From Heterohyrax brucei (Eukaryota; Chordata; Mammalia; Hyracoidea; Procaviidae), in the NCBI GenBank assembly GCA_028571685.1, contig CM053162.1, positions 73,458,351 through 73,522,350 of the forward strand: a DNA stretch of 64,000 nucleotides. The letters run 5' to 3'. The notes under the pieces were generated by a model, which had not been told where the DNA came from, ran no database searches, and was given only the letters and a program-made list of their open reading frames with translations. A program made the translations under genes and the position numbers. Below are positions 33,966-46,061 of the stretch, in pieces. Each line of letters opens with the position of its first letter. The first letter of the stretch is position 1.

Positions 33966-34130
33966 GCAGCCCTGGAGGCACAGTGGTTAGGGGCTCCAGT
34001 TGCTGACCAGGTGGTGTGACAGACCAGACCCCCCAGATGCTCCTTGGGAACCCTGCAGGGTACTTCTGCTGTGACCTGTCCAGTTGCTAAGAGCTCGAAT
34101 CAGCTTGACACAGATAGATTTTTTTTTTTG
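33966..34130 (+). repeat. AfroSINE, sense
   Basis: cagccctggaggcacagtgg, cagatgctccttgggaaccc, gagctcgaatcagcttgaca and a T run. Confidence 0.85.
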
Positions 34131-34313
34131 ACCCTGCAATTCTGCTTTTCAAATAGTAACTTAAGGAAAAAAAGTAATAGATACATTATGTAATGGAAAT
34201 ATAAGTATGTTCACTATATACTGTTGATTTGTATAATCAAGAATAGGGAATTAAAAAGTCTAGTACATTAGCTAAACAGACAATTATATATTCATATAAT
34301 ATGATATATTGTA

Positions 34314-34462
34314 TGGTGGTGTGATGGTCAGGAGCTGTGGCTGCTGACTTAGAAGTCGGCGGTTCAACTCTGTCAGGCTCTCCTTAGGAACTGTGGGGCA
34401 GTTCTGCTCCATCCTGTGGGGTTGCTGTGACTCGGAATCAACTCATTGGCAACACGTTTATG
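34314..34462 (+). repeat. AfroSINE, sense
   Basis: ctgtggctgctgacttagaa, gtcggcggttcaactctgtc, ggggcagttctgctccatcc, tgtgactcggaatcaactca. A tail-only fragment of another copy lies at 34583-34640. Confidence 0.9.
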
Positions 34463-34647
34463 ATGTGATATAGTTCATCTGTTAATTTAGTATTAAATAT
34501 TTAAAACTGTTATGAATTGGAAAATGGATTGTAAAATAGCATATGCGATATGATGTAGTTTTTATTGAGTTATGTGTGTGAGGGGTTGCTGTCTGTCAGA
34601 ATCGATTCACCAACAGAGGGTTTGGTTTCTTTGTTTTGTGTGTGTTG

Positions 34648-34840
34648 TAGTTGTTAGCTACCATAGAGTCTGTTGTGATCCACAGGGACCCCGACGTGTG
34701 CAGGGTCCAGTGGCAGGCCTGACAGTTGTTGTGGTGGTGACCTTTTAGACACAGAGCACGAGGCCTGAGACCCCTTGGGGTGGGCCTGAACCCCAGCCTG
34801 TCAGCGAACCAGGGCTTCACTGCTTGGACCATGCAGCAGT
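34648..34840 (-). repeat. Diverged AfroSINE-related SINE, antisense
   Basis: gttgtagttgttagctacca, tagagtctgttgtgatccac, agggaccccgac, and ttcactgcttggaccatgca fit an antisense copy with the RTE-like tail at its left end. A short purine-pyrimidine CA/GT run follows at 34850-34882. Confidence 0.55.
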
Positions 34841-35079
34841 TTCTTTACGTGTGCGTGCATGCGTGCGCGCACACACACACGCAATCTGTTTTATAATGTA
34901 AAAATCTAGAACTATATACTCCCAGTGTAACTGAGTTTATCTCTTGTGTTGCTTGTTTTTCCTTTTTGTTTCTTAAGGTTTTTCTGGCGTGAAATATAAG
35001 GTGCTTCAGTAGTACGGAGACAGGGAAAGCAATGTTTAGAATCATTAGTCTCTGTCTCACAAATTATTCAATTTTGATG

Positions 35080-36660
35080 ATTAATATTTTTTCAAGAACA
35101 CTTTTTTAAAGTGCTTTAGTGAAATTTTGAGATTCATTTTGGTTTCTCGTATAAAAATGTGCATACACATTGTTATGTGACCCCAGTTACTCGCCCTGTA
35201 GTGACAGCACGCTCCCACTTGACGTCCTGGGTTTTCCATGTCCCTTCAGCCAGCTCCTGTCACTCTCTGCTGTCTCATCTCTCATCCGGAACGGAGTGGT
35301 CTGTGCACTCTTGTGTATCTACCTGAGCTACAAATCGCTCTCTCAGCAGGTCTCGTTCTGTCTTACAGTCCATTAGAATGTGAAGAGTTGGCTCCAGGAA
35401 TGGTTTCAGTTTGGAGCTAACAGATTGTCCACGAGCCGTGTCTTCTGGGGTCCCTCGAGTCTCAGTCAGACCATTAAGTCTGGTCTTTTTACTTGAGTTT
35501 GAGTTCCGCTCCCTACTTTTCTCCTGCTCCATTAGGGACTCTGTGCTGCGTTCCCTGTCAGGATGGCCACTGGTGGTAGCCAGACACCATCCAGTCCTTC
35601 TGGTCTCAGGCTGATGCAGTCTCCAGTCTGTGTGGCCCTTTCTGTCCCCTGGGCCCTGTTTGCCTTGTGCCTTTGATATTCTTCATTCTCTTTTGCTCCA
35701 GGTGGGCTGAGACCAACTGATGCATCTCAGGTAGCCATTCGGTAGCTTTTAAGATCCCAGACACGACTCCCAAAGGGGGATGCAGACCGTTTTCTTAATA
35801 AGCTTTGTTATGCCAGTTCCCCTGGATGTCTCCAAAAACCGTGGTCTCCAGAGCCGTGTCCATGCTACTCTTTTCCTCAAGTGTTTGGTTGTATTCAAGG
35901 AACTTCTTAGCTTTGGGTTTAGTCTACTTGTGCTGCAAAATTGTATGTTTTCTTTCCCTTCACTTAAGATAATTCTTGTCCACTATCTAGTTAGCCAGTG
36001 CCCCTACCTTCTGCCCCGCTCTTGTAACCATCAAAGACTAATTACTTTTCTACTTAAACCTTTTCTTGAGCTCTTATTATAGCAGTCTCATACAATAGCT
36101 GGCCTTTGACAGCTGCCTGATTTCACTCAGCATAATGTTTTTCAGGTTCATCCTTGTTCCTTACTGTTGCGCAGTATTCCGTTGTGTGAATGTATTACAA
36201 CGTTTATCCACTTACCACTGATGGGCATGAATGTCGTTTCCCTGTTTTTGCTCTTGTGCACAGTGCTGTGGTCACTGGACACGGGTGTGCATACATCTAC
36301 TCGAGTGAGGGCTCCGGGACTTGGAAATATATATTCCGAGGGATGGGACTGCTGGGCTGGATGGTGCTTCTATTTCTAGCTTTTCGGGGAAGTGCCAGAG
36401 GATTTCCAGAGTGACTGTACCATTTTACATTCCCGCCAGCACTGTGTAAGGGCTCCAGTCTCTCTAAAATCTCTCTAGTAGTATTCTCTGTTTCCTGAAT
36501 TAATGCCTTGGGTGGACAGTTCTCACTGTAGTTCTGACTTCCGTTTCTCTAGTGGCTAGTGATCCTGAGCATTTCCTCATGTGTCTGTTAGCCATCTGAA
36601 TGTCTTCTTTGGTGAAGTGCCTGTTCATAACCTTTGCCCATTTTTTAATCTGGTTGTTTG
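35080..36660 (-). mobile_element. L1 3' part, antisense (3' UTR plus ORF2 C-terminus)
   Basis: 35165-35800 is the antisense of the 3' UTR type seen at 32985-33700. 35800-36660 is antisense ORF2 C-terminus, for example gatgggactgctgggctgga, cagagtgactgtaccatttt, gtgcctgttcataacctttg. It faces the 31.9-33.7 kb copy tail to tail. The 361 bp that follow (36661-37030) are unassigned; a 65-80 residue forward frame there has no recognisable domain. Confidence 0.85.
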
Positions 36661-37030
36661 CCTTCTGTTGTTGAGGATTTCCAGTATCTTGACTATTTCA
36701 GAGAGAAAATTCTGTCCACCAAACATCTGAATGTAATTCTGACAAATTCTTTGTGGCTGCATAAGAGTGTCACCCTTCCTCTGCTGTCCCATCACGTGCT
36801 CACTATCCTCCTCCGAAGCCTCACAGAAGCACGTCTCACACCTACATGTCTAGCAGCGTCCTGTCCCTGGTGCCCTGTGTGCTCTTGCAGACCACAGTGA
36901 CCTTGTCTCAGGCTCCCCTACCCGCTTCTGAACCATGCCAGTACTGCTCTCGCCAAGCCAAGCCAAGTAGACACCAACAATTCTACCAACTGTCTTTTCA
37001 AGGCAATCTAGGCTCTTATTGCAAGGCAAC

Positions 37031-37638
37031 TGTCACAGATTGAATCGTGTCCACCGAAAACTGTGTATCAGTTGCACTAGGGCAAGATAAAAACAAAGAA
37101 ACAAACAACCAAACTGAGTCAGTTCCAACTCATAGCGACTCCACAAGACAGAGCAGAACTGCCACCTAGGGTTCCACGGAGCGCTTGGTGTATTTGAACT
37201 GCCAGCCCTTTGGTCAGCAGGTGTGGCACCTAACCACTGCACCACCAGGGCTAGGAAAGATTTTGTTAAAGAAGATGGGGGGGTACTGTCACACCCTATC
37301 TAAGGGACTTTCGGCTTGTACTACCTCTTGTGCTACAAGAGATAAAAGGTAAGGGAAGTAAGCTTACTTGGGATAGTATACAATCAAGAAAACAGTGCTG
37401 GGAGCACAGAGCATCTTTCAGACTTCAGGTTCCTGTGCCCAAATACTCCCAGACCAAAAGAATATTCATACAACACAAAGACCATCCTCCAGAGCCAACA
37501 GAGAGAAAGCGCATTCCCCTGGGGCCGGCACGCTGCATTCGAACTTCCAGCCTACTGGACTGTGTAAGAATGAACTTTTATTTATTAAAGCCATCCACTT
37601 AGTTGTTTCTGTTAGAGCCGTATGAGATAACTAAGACA
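37031..37638 (+). mobile_element. MaLR-like solo LTR, sense, split by an AfroSINE
   Basis: Starts tgtcacagattgaatcgtgt and ends agataactaagaca, the TG...CA form of MLT1/MaLR LTRs, with a polyadenylation-like attaaa near its end. An antisense AfroSINE sits inside it. It is related to the LTR at 55805. Confidence 0.8.
37085..37255 (-). repeat. AfroSINE, antisense, inside the LTR
   Basis: aaccaaactgagtcagttcc, aactcatagcgactccacaa, ccagccctttggtcagcagg, ccactgcaccaccagggcta. Confidence 0.95.
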
Positions 37639-37741
37639 GGACCTTAGAACTCTTCCAGCCTCTACCCGTTTCCCAACTTCAGAACCACTTCTACACTTAG
37701 CGACCTGTTGGAGCAGCCTCGTTCTACTGGGCCCAAATCCC

Positions 37742-38100
37742 GTCTTTGTTCCTAGTGCTGCCAGAACAGACACATGACAGGTGGTGGCTTCAACCAACAG
37801 GTTTATTTCCTCACAGTTCAGGGGACCAGAAGTCTGAATCCAGAGCGCCGGCTCTCAAGAAGCGTTCTTTTGCTCTGTGGGCTCTAGAGGAAGGTCCTTG
37901 TCTCTTCTGCTTCTGTTTCCTGGGTCCCCAGAGACCTCCACATGTTTTCACATTTTTCTTACCTGGTCCCCGCTTCTGTTTGCTTGTTTAATCTCTGTTA
38001 TACCTCAGAAGATATTGACCCAAGATGTACCCTACATTAAGCCTGCCTTGTTAACATAACAAAGACAAAGTCCTCTGAAGCAGAATCACACCCAAAGGCA
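37742..38100 (-). mobile_element. MaLR-like LTR, antisense, partial
   Basis: gttcctagtgctgccagaac, aacaggtttatttcctcaca, gttcaggggaccagaagtct, attaagcctgccttgttaac. Old, and adjoining the RTE piece at 38106. Confidence 0.6.
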
Positions 38101-38105
38101 CACTG

Positions 38106-38682
38106 TTGTTGTTCCAGGTGTTGGGTCAGTTTTGTTTAACAGGGACCCCACACACAACACAACAAAACGCTGCCTGGTCTTGCACCATATCCACAGTTGT
38201 TTTTATGCTTAAGCCCATTGTTGCGGCCACTGCCTCAATCCATCTTGTTGAGGGTCTTCCTCTTTTTCACTGACTCTCCACTCTGCCAAGCATAATGTCC
38301 TTCTCCAGGGACTGAACTCTCCTGACAACATGTCCAAAGTATGTGAGGCGCAGTCTTGCCGTTTTTGCTTCCAAGGAGCACTCCCATTGGACTTCTTCCA
38401 GACAGATCTGTTTGCTCTTTCAGCATTCAGTATTCTTTGACACCACGGTCCGTGGTACTTTGACTACTCTTGTCTGACACCACAGTTGACGGGCGTCAAC
38501 TCTTCTGTCTTCCTTATACGCTGTCTAATTTTCAGATGCGTATGACGTGATAGGAAATATCTTGGCTTGAGTTAGGTGCACCTTAGTCTTCTGGGTGATA
38601 TCTTTACTTTGCAATACTTCAACGCTTTAAAGAGGTCCTTTGCAGCAAATTTTCCCAATGCAATGCCCTTTTTGAGTTCTTT
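38106..38682 (-). mobile_element. RTE LINE 3' part, antisense (left half of a split copy)
   Basis: Reads from the tail complement ctgttgttgttccaggtgtt through caatccatcttgttgagggt, ccttctccagggactgaact, gaggtcctttgcagcaaatt to caatgccctttttgagttct. It stops where the L1 T-run begins. Read on its own strand it begins aagaactcaaaaagggcatt, exactly where the sense RTE piece at 46062-46223 stops, with about 13 bp of overlap. Confidence 0.92.
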
Positions 38683-41600
38683 TTTTTTTAAACTTTTTTA
38701 TTTTTTATTATGATTGAATGAAAATGTACATTCCCATGTAAATTTACATGCCCACCTATATGCAGCTCCCACTGCTGTCCCTGCCTGGTGACAGCACGCT
38801 CTTCCTCACAGCTCTACACGTGTCTTATCCTCCGAACAGTCTCCTATCCACTCCTCTCTAACCACTCCCCTTCCTCCAGTAGGAGGTGAGCAGGACGATA
38901 TCCTGTAGATGCGTAGAACCATAAAGTGCACACATGATACGATCACTCTGTGTCACCAAGTCCAATCCATTCCTATCTGAAAGTTGACCTCCATTATGAT
39001 TTATGGACAGGAGCAGCATCAGGGCCAGGGGCCATGCTCCTAGGGGAACTTCAAGGCCCCTGGACCATCAATTGCAGTCTCTTAATGAAGTTCTCAGGGT
39101 GCACAGCTTTTTATTCTTGTGTTGGCAGTGAGACTCAACTTTGTGAGCTGCGTCACGGCTATTACGGATGATGGCTGGGCACCATCAGGTTCTTCCAGTG
39201 ACAAGTCGATGTAGCGACCCACTCACATGGGTCTCTCTGTCTTCTGGGTTCTCTTTCCCCCATGTCGTTTTGATCCGTGGTGATCACCTGTTCCTACTAA
39301 GTTGGAACCATTTGCTGTACCCTCAGATGATGGCAGCTTGGCAGCTTTTAAGACCTCAGTCGCCATTTGCCAATGTGGGGTGCACAGGGCTCGCTTAGCA
39401 AAATGCCTCGATTTCCCCTGAGAGCATGGTCTCTGGCCCCCTGCCCGAGCAACTCTGTCCTTGTAATACTGGATTAAAATGAGAGGAGTAATCATGTTAT
39501 ATTGAAGTCCAGTTAATACTGATCTTCTTTCTAATGTGTGCTGTCACAGATTTCACCCAGCAAAATTTCTGTCAACTATCTAAACCCTCCCCCCCTCGCC
39601 CTCCCTCCTCCATCCTTGCAGCTGTCAAAGAGTCTTTTCTTCTATGCACGAATCTGTCTTTAAATACTTATCACAGGGGTCTCATACAGTATTTGTCTTT
39701 TGTCACTGACTACTTTGACTGAACGTAATGTCCTCCAATTGATACCAAGTTAGGAGATGTTTTCTAAAATCATCGTTGTTCTGTATCATTGCATAGTGTT
39801 CCGTTGAGTATATATACCATAGTTTACTTATCCATTCCTCTGGTGTTGGGCATCTGGGTTGATTCCATCTTTTTGCTGTTGTGGACTGTGCTGCAATAAA
39901 CATTCGTGTGTGTGTATCAGTTGGTGTGAATGGCCTGGATTCTGTAGGATATATTCAGAGCAGTGGAATTACTGGGTCAAGTGGTATATCTTTTCCAGCT
40001 TTTTAAGGAAGCGCCAGATTGCTTTCCAAAGAGGTTACACCATTTTGCAGTCCCACCAGCAGTGTAGGAGAGTTCGAATTTCTCCACACTCTCTCCAGCA
40101 TTTGTTGTTTTGCATTTTTTGGATCATAGCCAACCTTATTGGGGTAAGATGGTATTTCCTTGTAGTTTTGATTTGAATTTCTTTAATAGCTAATGACTGT
40201 GAGCATGTCCACATGTGTGTTTTGGCTGCTTGAATCTCCTCTTTAGGGAAGTATCTGTCCATCTCCTTTGCCCTTTGCTTAATTGGATGATTTATCTTTT
40301 TCTTATTGATATTCTATAGTACCTTATAGATTATGGATCAGGCATCCATCTGATACAGAGTTGCCAAATATTTTTTCCCATTCGGTAGGTGGCCTTTTAA
40401 CTCTTGTGATAAAGTCTTTGGATGAACAAAAGTGTTTGATTCTTAATAGTTCCCATTTATCTATTTTCTCTTCTGTTGTTTATGGTTTGTTTGACAGATT
40501 TTGAAGTCTGTCTGCGTTGTGTATTAAAACTTCCATTGTTGTTCCTACTTTTTCTTGGATGAGCTTTATCATTTTAGATTTGATATTTAGGTCTTTTATA
40601 CAGTTTGAGTTGGTTTTTGTATAAGGTGTAAGATATGGGTCTTGTTTTAATTTAGTGCAGATGGAGAGCCATTTGTTGCCAGCACCATTTGTTGAAGAGA
40701 TTGTTTTTACCCCAGTTTAATGTCTTAGGGCCTTTGTTGAGTATCAACTATTGATATGAAGACGATGTCATCTCTGGGTTCTCAATTCTGTCTCTTTTTG
40801 TACCATTACCAGGCTGTTTTGACTACTGTGACAGTGTAATAGGTTCTAAAGTAAAGCAGTGAGAGGCCTCCCAGTGTATTCTTCTTCTTTAGTAGTGTTT
40901 TGCTTGTCTGAGGCTTCTTCCCTTTCCAAACAAAGTTGACAATTTATTTCTCCATCTCCCTAAAAAAAGTTACTGGAATTTGTATTGGGATTGTGTTATA
41001 TAATTAGATTGTTTTGGGAAAAATAGATCTTTTCACAATGTTAAGTCTTCCTATCCACGAGTGGGGTAGATTTCTCCATTTATTTAGTCTCTCTCAGTTT
41101 CTTGTAGTAAGGACTTGTAGTTCTCTTTGTAAAGGTCTGTTATTTCTCTGGTTAGATTTATTCCTAGGTACTTTATCTTCTCATGGGCTATACTAAATGA
41201 TATTGATTTGGTGATTTCTTCCTTAATAATCTAGTTGTTGGTATAAAGGAATCCTACTGATTTACTTATATTTATCTTGTATCCTGAGACTTTGCTGAAC
41301 TTTTCTATCAGTTTGAGTAGTTTCCTTATGGATTCTTTAAGATTCTGTGTAATATAATCATATCATCTTCAAAGAGGGAGATTTTTACTACCTCTTTGCC
41401 AATACAGATGCCCTTTATTTCTTTGTCTTGTCTAATTGCTCTGGCTAGAAGTTCTAGTACAATGTTGAATAGGAGAGGTGAGAGTGGGCATCCTTGTCTG
41501 TTTCCTGTTCTTAAGGGGAATTGCTTCAGTCTCCCTTGAGGATGACGTAGGCAGTTGGCTTTGTACAAATGGCCCTTATTGCATTGAGGAATTTGCTGTC

Positions 41601-43005
41601 TACGCCTGTTTTGCTGAGCGTTTTTAGCATGAATGGGTGTTAGACTTGATCAAATGCCTTTTCTGCATCAACAGATGTGTGTTATTTACGTGGTTGTGTT
41701 ATTTACGTGGTTGTGTTATTTACGTGGTTGATCACATTAATTGTTTTTCTGATGTTGAACCAGCCTTGCATCCCTGGTAAGAATCCAACTTGTTCATGAT
41801 GGGTATGTTGTTGTATTCTATCGGCAAGTGTTTTGTTGAAGATTTTTGCATCTAGATTCTTGAGTGCTATCAGTCTGTAGTTCTCCTTTTTGGTTGGGTC
41901 TTTCCCTGGCTTTGGTACCAGGGTTATGCTGGCTTCATAGAATGAATTTGGGAGTATTCCATCCCTTTCTATACTGTGAAACAGTCTCAGTAGTACTGGC
42001 GTTAACTCTTCTCTAAAAGCTTGGTAGAGTTCTGCAGTGAAGCCATCTGGGCCCGGGCTTTCTTTTGTTGGTAGTTTTTGGATGACTTTTTCAATCTCTT
42101 CCTTTGTGACGGGTTTATTAAGTTGTTCTGCTTCAGCTTGTGATAATTTTGGTAGGTGATATGAATCAAGGAATTCGTCCATTTCCTCTAGGTTTTCAAA
42201 TTGGGTAGAGTACAGTCTTCCATAGTATTCTATTATGCTGTTTTTGATTTCTGTTGGAGCTGTTGTGACATCTCCCGTCTCATTTCTTATTTGACTTATT
42301 TGTTTCCTTTCCTGTTTTTCTTTAGTAAGTTGAGCCAATGGTTTGTCAATTTTGCTGATCTTTTCAAGAAAACAGCTCTTGGTCTTTTCCATTTTTCAAT
42401 TGTTCTTCTATTCTCTAATTCATTTAGTTCTGCTCTAATCTTTATGATCTGTTTTCTTCTGGTGCCTGAGGGGTTCCTCTGTGGCTCTCTTTCTACTTGT
42501 TCAAGCTGTAGGATTAATTCTTTGGTCTGGATTCTTTCTTCCTTCTGGATGTGTGCATTTATAGAAATAAACTGACCTCTGGGCAGTGCTTTGGCTGTAT
42601 CCTGTAGGTTCTGGTAGGAAGTGTTTTCATTCTCATTTGAATCCTTAAATTTCTTTATTTCTTCCTTAATTTCTTCTAACCCATGGGTTTTTCAGCAAGA
42701 TGTTAAGTTTCCATGAGTTCCAATTTCTATCTTTGTTTTCTCTGCTACTGATTTCAACTTTTATAGCTTTATGGTCTGAGAAGATGCTTTGCATTAATTC
42801 AGTGGTATGGCTTTGTTGAGATTTGCTTTATGTCCCAAGACATGGTCTGTTCTGGAAAATGTTTCATGTGCAGTGGAGAAGGTGTGTACAGAAAGTTCTG
42901 TATGTGTTGATGAGATCTAATTGGTTAATTGTTGCAGTAAGATCATCTGTGTCTTCATTGTGCTTTTTTCTAGAAGATCTGTCCAATACTGAAAGGCTCC
43001 CACAT
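38683..43005 (-). mobile_element. L1, antisense (3' UTR, ORF2 RT to endonuclease end)
   Basis: From a T-run and 3' UTR (38690-39540), through ORF2 C-terminus, to the reverse transcriptase frame at 41703-42392 and on to the end of the endonuclease domain near 43005. The minus-strand frame reads [20 protein letters not shown] and [15 protein letters not shown], standard L1 RT wording. A 17-bp unit (gttatttacgtggttgt) is present three times at 41690-41737. The frame is interrupted in many places elsewhere. I infer it is a composite: the 3' part is from one L1, and the last 200 bp are from another (see findings). Confidence 0.92.
41809..42809 (-). repeat. Left arm of 1001-bp near-identical inverted repeat
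   Basis: Aligned by eye in full against the reverse complement of 49811-50811: gap-free, equal length, three mismatches (complements of 50,0xx acct(g/a)cagg and of ccaac(g/a)aaa(a/g)aaagc). Outside the block the two L1s drop to roughly 85-94 percent. Confidence 0.95.
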
Positions 43006-43061
43006 GTTCTTAAAAAATGACACTTGGGCTTTAATAAATATTACTGTTATATGTGTACTGC

Positions 43062-43223
43062 AGGTTATACCAAACCCATTGCAGTTGAGCTGGTTCCAAA
43101 TCATAGTGACCCCTTAAGATAGAGAAGAACTGCCCCAGAGTTTCCAAGGAGCCCCGATGGCTTTGAACTGCTGACCTTTGGTTTAGCAGCTGGAGCTCTC
43201 AACCACTGCACTTCCAGGGCATC
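43062..43223 (-). repeat. AfroSINE, antisense
   Basis: taccaaacccattgcagttg, gaactgccccagagtttcca, tttggtttagcagctggagc, ccactgcacttccagggc. Confidence 0.92.
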
Positions 43224-43539
43224 CACACTCTCCTGCAGCTCCTGTACGTGCAGTGGCTGTGGTGGCGGCATTGTGCTCTTACCTAGAGCCGTGCTGTAAG
43301 CACTGGACCATTGGAGAACAGTGCTCTGCATCACGCTAATGTTTGTCTGACTCAGATGGACTGCTTCTTCCGTGTGAAGAAGTCACCTTCCAAGGGCTTA
43401 CACCCTCAGAAGGTAGGTGGAGATTCTTCCACTTGTTCTAAACCACCATTATTGCCTGCTTGTCATAGCTTCTCAGCAGGGACTGACCTGATTCTACCAT
43501 ACAAAGCTGTCTTTCCCTCCATTCCTATCCAAGTCGAGA

Positions 43540-43930
43540 GCATGCTCACTGCAGCTACGCTAACTTTGACTCCCCATGACTCCAAAGGACAGTGCAGCCT
43601 GCCCTATCACATGCCCATGGAGTGACCCAGTGACCCGAAAGGACAGAGCAGCTTGCCCTGTCGAGTCTCCACGGAGCGACCCGGTGACTCTAAAGGACAG
43701 AGCAGCCTGCCCCGTCGTGTCTCCATGGAGTGACCCAGAAGCCTGCCCCGTTGTGTCTCCATGGTGTGACCCGGTGACTTTAAAGGACAGAGCATCCTGC
43801 CCCGTTGTGTCTCCATGGAATGACCCAGTGACCCTTAAAGACAGAGTAGTATGTTCTGTTGTGTGCCCAACTGGAGAGTCCCAACTACTGACCACTGGGG
43901 AGCAGCCGAGCTGTTAACCATTGACCCACC
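43540..43930 (-). repeat. AfroSINE with an internal 54-bp minisatellite
   Basis: An antisense AfroSINE in which the gactc..aaaggacagagcag..ctgcccc region is amplified about five times with a 54-bp period (units near 43577, 43631, 43685, 43774, 43829; one has a partial extra unit). Because 54 is 18 codons, the minus strand shows a repeating 18-residue frame containing GDTTGQAALSFRVTGSLH; this is a by-product, not a gene. The AfroSINE head complement (ctactgaccactgggg..gttaaccattgac) closes the array. Confidence 0.85.
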
Positions 43931-46061
43931 CAGTGAGGGACCATTTGCAGCCTGAAGCCCTTAGTGCCACTTTCACAAAATGTCACATGTTTGCCTTATC
44001 TAATGTAGCAGTCTCTTTCTAGAGCCATGCTTCCAAAAAATAGTTCTGCAGATGTTGTATCTCCTTGAGTCAGGTGAGTATGCTTTTAAAATTATCCCTT
44101 TCCTGGTTTTCCACACACAGCCAGCTGGAGCCTCCATTTGTGTTCATTCCCCCAGCGTGTTAGGTGACTTCTTCATGGAGGCCTGTGTTGGTGACAGATG
44201 GGCGTGCATTGAAGATTAGCCTTTTTGTAAAGAAAGAGAGAAAGAGGTAAAGCTGTTTGGGGGAAGAAGTGAAGTTATTTGTTTTGTTTGTTTTTTGATT
44301 TAATATGAATATTTTTGTTTCATATTTGGAATTCCCTGGCAGGAAAGACTGTCTGTCAAACAGGGATTTAACAATAGGAAATGTGTATATGAGGAAGGCA
44401 GGAATGATGAAGGAAAGGCTCTCTGGTGCTATTAGATTCTGAAATCCCCAGTTTGCTTCAGCTCTTCGGGATCATCTGTTGCTACCACAGCAGTGTAGTG
44501 AAGGGAGAAGTCAGCAGTGTGTAGATGTGTCTGGGGAGGGGCAGGTGTGCTCTGTGACACTCATCCTTCGAGCATGCTTATGGCAAGAACTGCTGAAGTT
44601 TGTGGCTCTTTTCCTTGTGCAGTTTGGGTCACTTAGGCAGCCCACTTGTTCATGCGGGACACCCAGAAATGATAGCAATAGTAGAGTTTCCACAGTTGGA
44701 ATTTTCAAGTGTCACCATGGTCCTGGGGCTGACAGACCAGAGGGGTGCACAAGCATAGCTGTCGGCCCCGCTTGTGGAATTCAGAGGTGCATGCACAGTG
44801 ACTCATTTTGCACGTTCAGCATAAGGCTGGTCTTTGAGAATTCATCCTTGCTCACAGATCACTATCTTCTAGAACTGTGTGAGAGGGGAAATGCATCTCG
44901 AGTAACACACCCAGAGGAGGGAATCCTGAATTTGTTTTCTGTCTGTTGCTCATGGTAATTCCTGTGACCTGGAGCAAGGGCTCCCTAACCTGTGGTGGTC
45001 TGCTTCGTTTTTGTCTCGAGTACAATGATTCCTTCCTGTTCGTGGCCTTTGTTCCTGGGAAGCTGATGGCCATCTTATTATGTACATATACGGCCTGGAA
45101 TTTCTTCCTGTCTGCAAGCCTTTTGTGGGGCAGTGGTTGGTAGTTCAGAATGCTCATTCTGAGAGAGAGCCCTGAATTCAGTTTTTGGCCTGTGCCTCTC
45201 CCATACAGCCACCACCCATTCATCCCTGGAGGCTGAGAGTGTTACTGTGATGTGAAATGCACTTCAGCAAATCTTCCTAAGACAGAGTAGGAAGGAAGGC
45301 CTGGCAATCTGCTTTTGAAAGTTAGCCAGTGAAGATCTATGGATGACAGCTTGCCAGTCACTGTGGTGACAGTGAAGGACCCAGCAGCATTACGCTTCAC
45401 TGTGCACAGAGGTCACTCTGAATTGAGGGCCACCTCGGGCAGCTGAGAACAACAAACCTCCTTAAAGCTTTCATTTTTCTTAGCATTCCATTTAATGATA
45501 TGAATTCTTGCTATCTCAGGAATAAACAAATGATTCTTCCGTTTAGAAATTGTGCATGCCTACTGTTGAGTATAAAATCTTTTCTGCGACTGTCAGGACA
45601 TTCTAGTGTGGCCCCATTTCCTGTTTGTGTCTATTTCCTGTTTGCCCAAGGCATTCTCTCCCACCCCAGGTAATACTCTTTGCCAAACACCTCCAAATAG
45701 TTTTGTCGGTGGTCCTTTTTCACCCTGTTTGTCCCCTTCAGCTGAGGGGTGAGGGTCCACTCTGAGGGCTGCGCTGAAAGCCATTGCGGACCTAAGTGAA
45801 ATGCCCATTGATTTATTTTTCATTATTAATGCCTTTTATTATCTGGCAGTGTGTTTAACAGTAAGTCATAAAATTGAATATCCGACAATGAGAACATCAG
45901 ATCACACTCTGCAACACGTTCTGAATGATGAGAAGGACCAAAAACTCTCCAAGCCCTGCAGCCACAGCTGACCGTTCTCAGCATGGGTCTTCATAACTAG
46001 GATATAGTGTAAGCAGGGTCGCCTAAGTCCCACACTCTATACCTATGGTTCATACATTTCA
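43931..46061. other. Spacer inside the inferred inversion; mostly unrecognised
   Basis: About 2.1 kb with no exon or clear mobile element. 45225-45400 contains aggaaggcctggcaatctgc then tttgaaagttagccagtgaa, wording found in AfroSINE/RTE variants, so a diverged copy may lie there (low confidence). An open forward frame at 44479-44958 has no recognisable domain. Confidence 0.45.

Larger units (their letters stand above)
33890..34600 (+). mobile_element. Old L1M 3' end, sense, split by two AfroSINEs
   Basis: ccctgcaattctgcttttca, gaatagggaattaaaaagtc, and attatatattcatataatat follow the order of old L1 3' sequence. AfroSINEs at 33966-34130 and 34314-34462 interrupt it. Confidence 0.55.

Noticed and set aside
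39168-39398. Similar forward frames at 39168-39398 and 52759-52986
   Set aside because: Both read through the same antisense L1 3' UTR; similarity is due to the repeat.
42201-42575. 124-codon frame identical to one at 50045-50419 on the other strand
   Set aside because: Both are antisense shadows of L1 ORF2; the identity reflects the 1001-bp inverted repeat, not a gene family.
43560-43895. Repeating 18-residue protein frame
   Set aside because: Product of the 54-bp SINE-derived array; no start context or family.
44479-44958. 159-codon frame in the inverted spacer
   Set aside because: No recognisable domain, weak start context, and compositional features of ordinary intron; kept only as an unassigned stretch.
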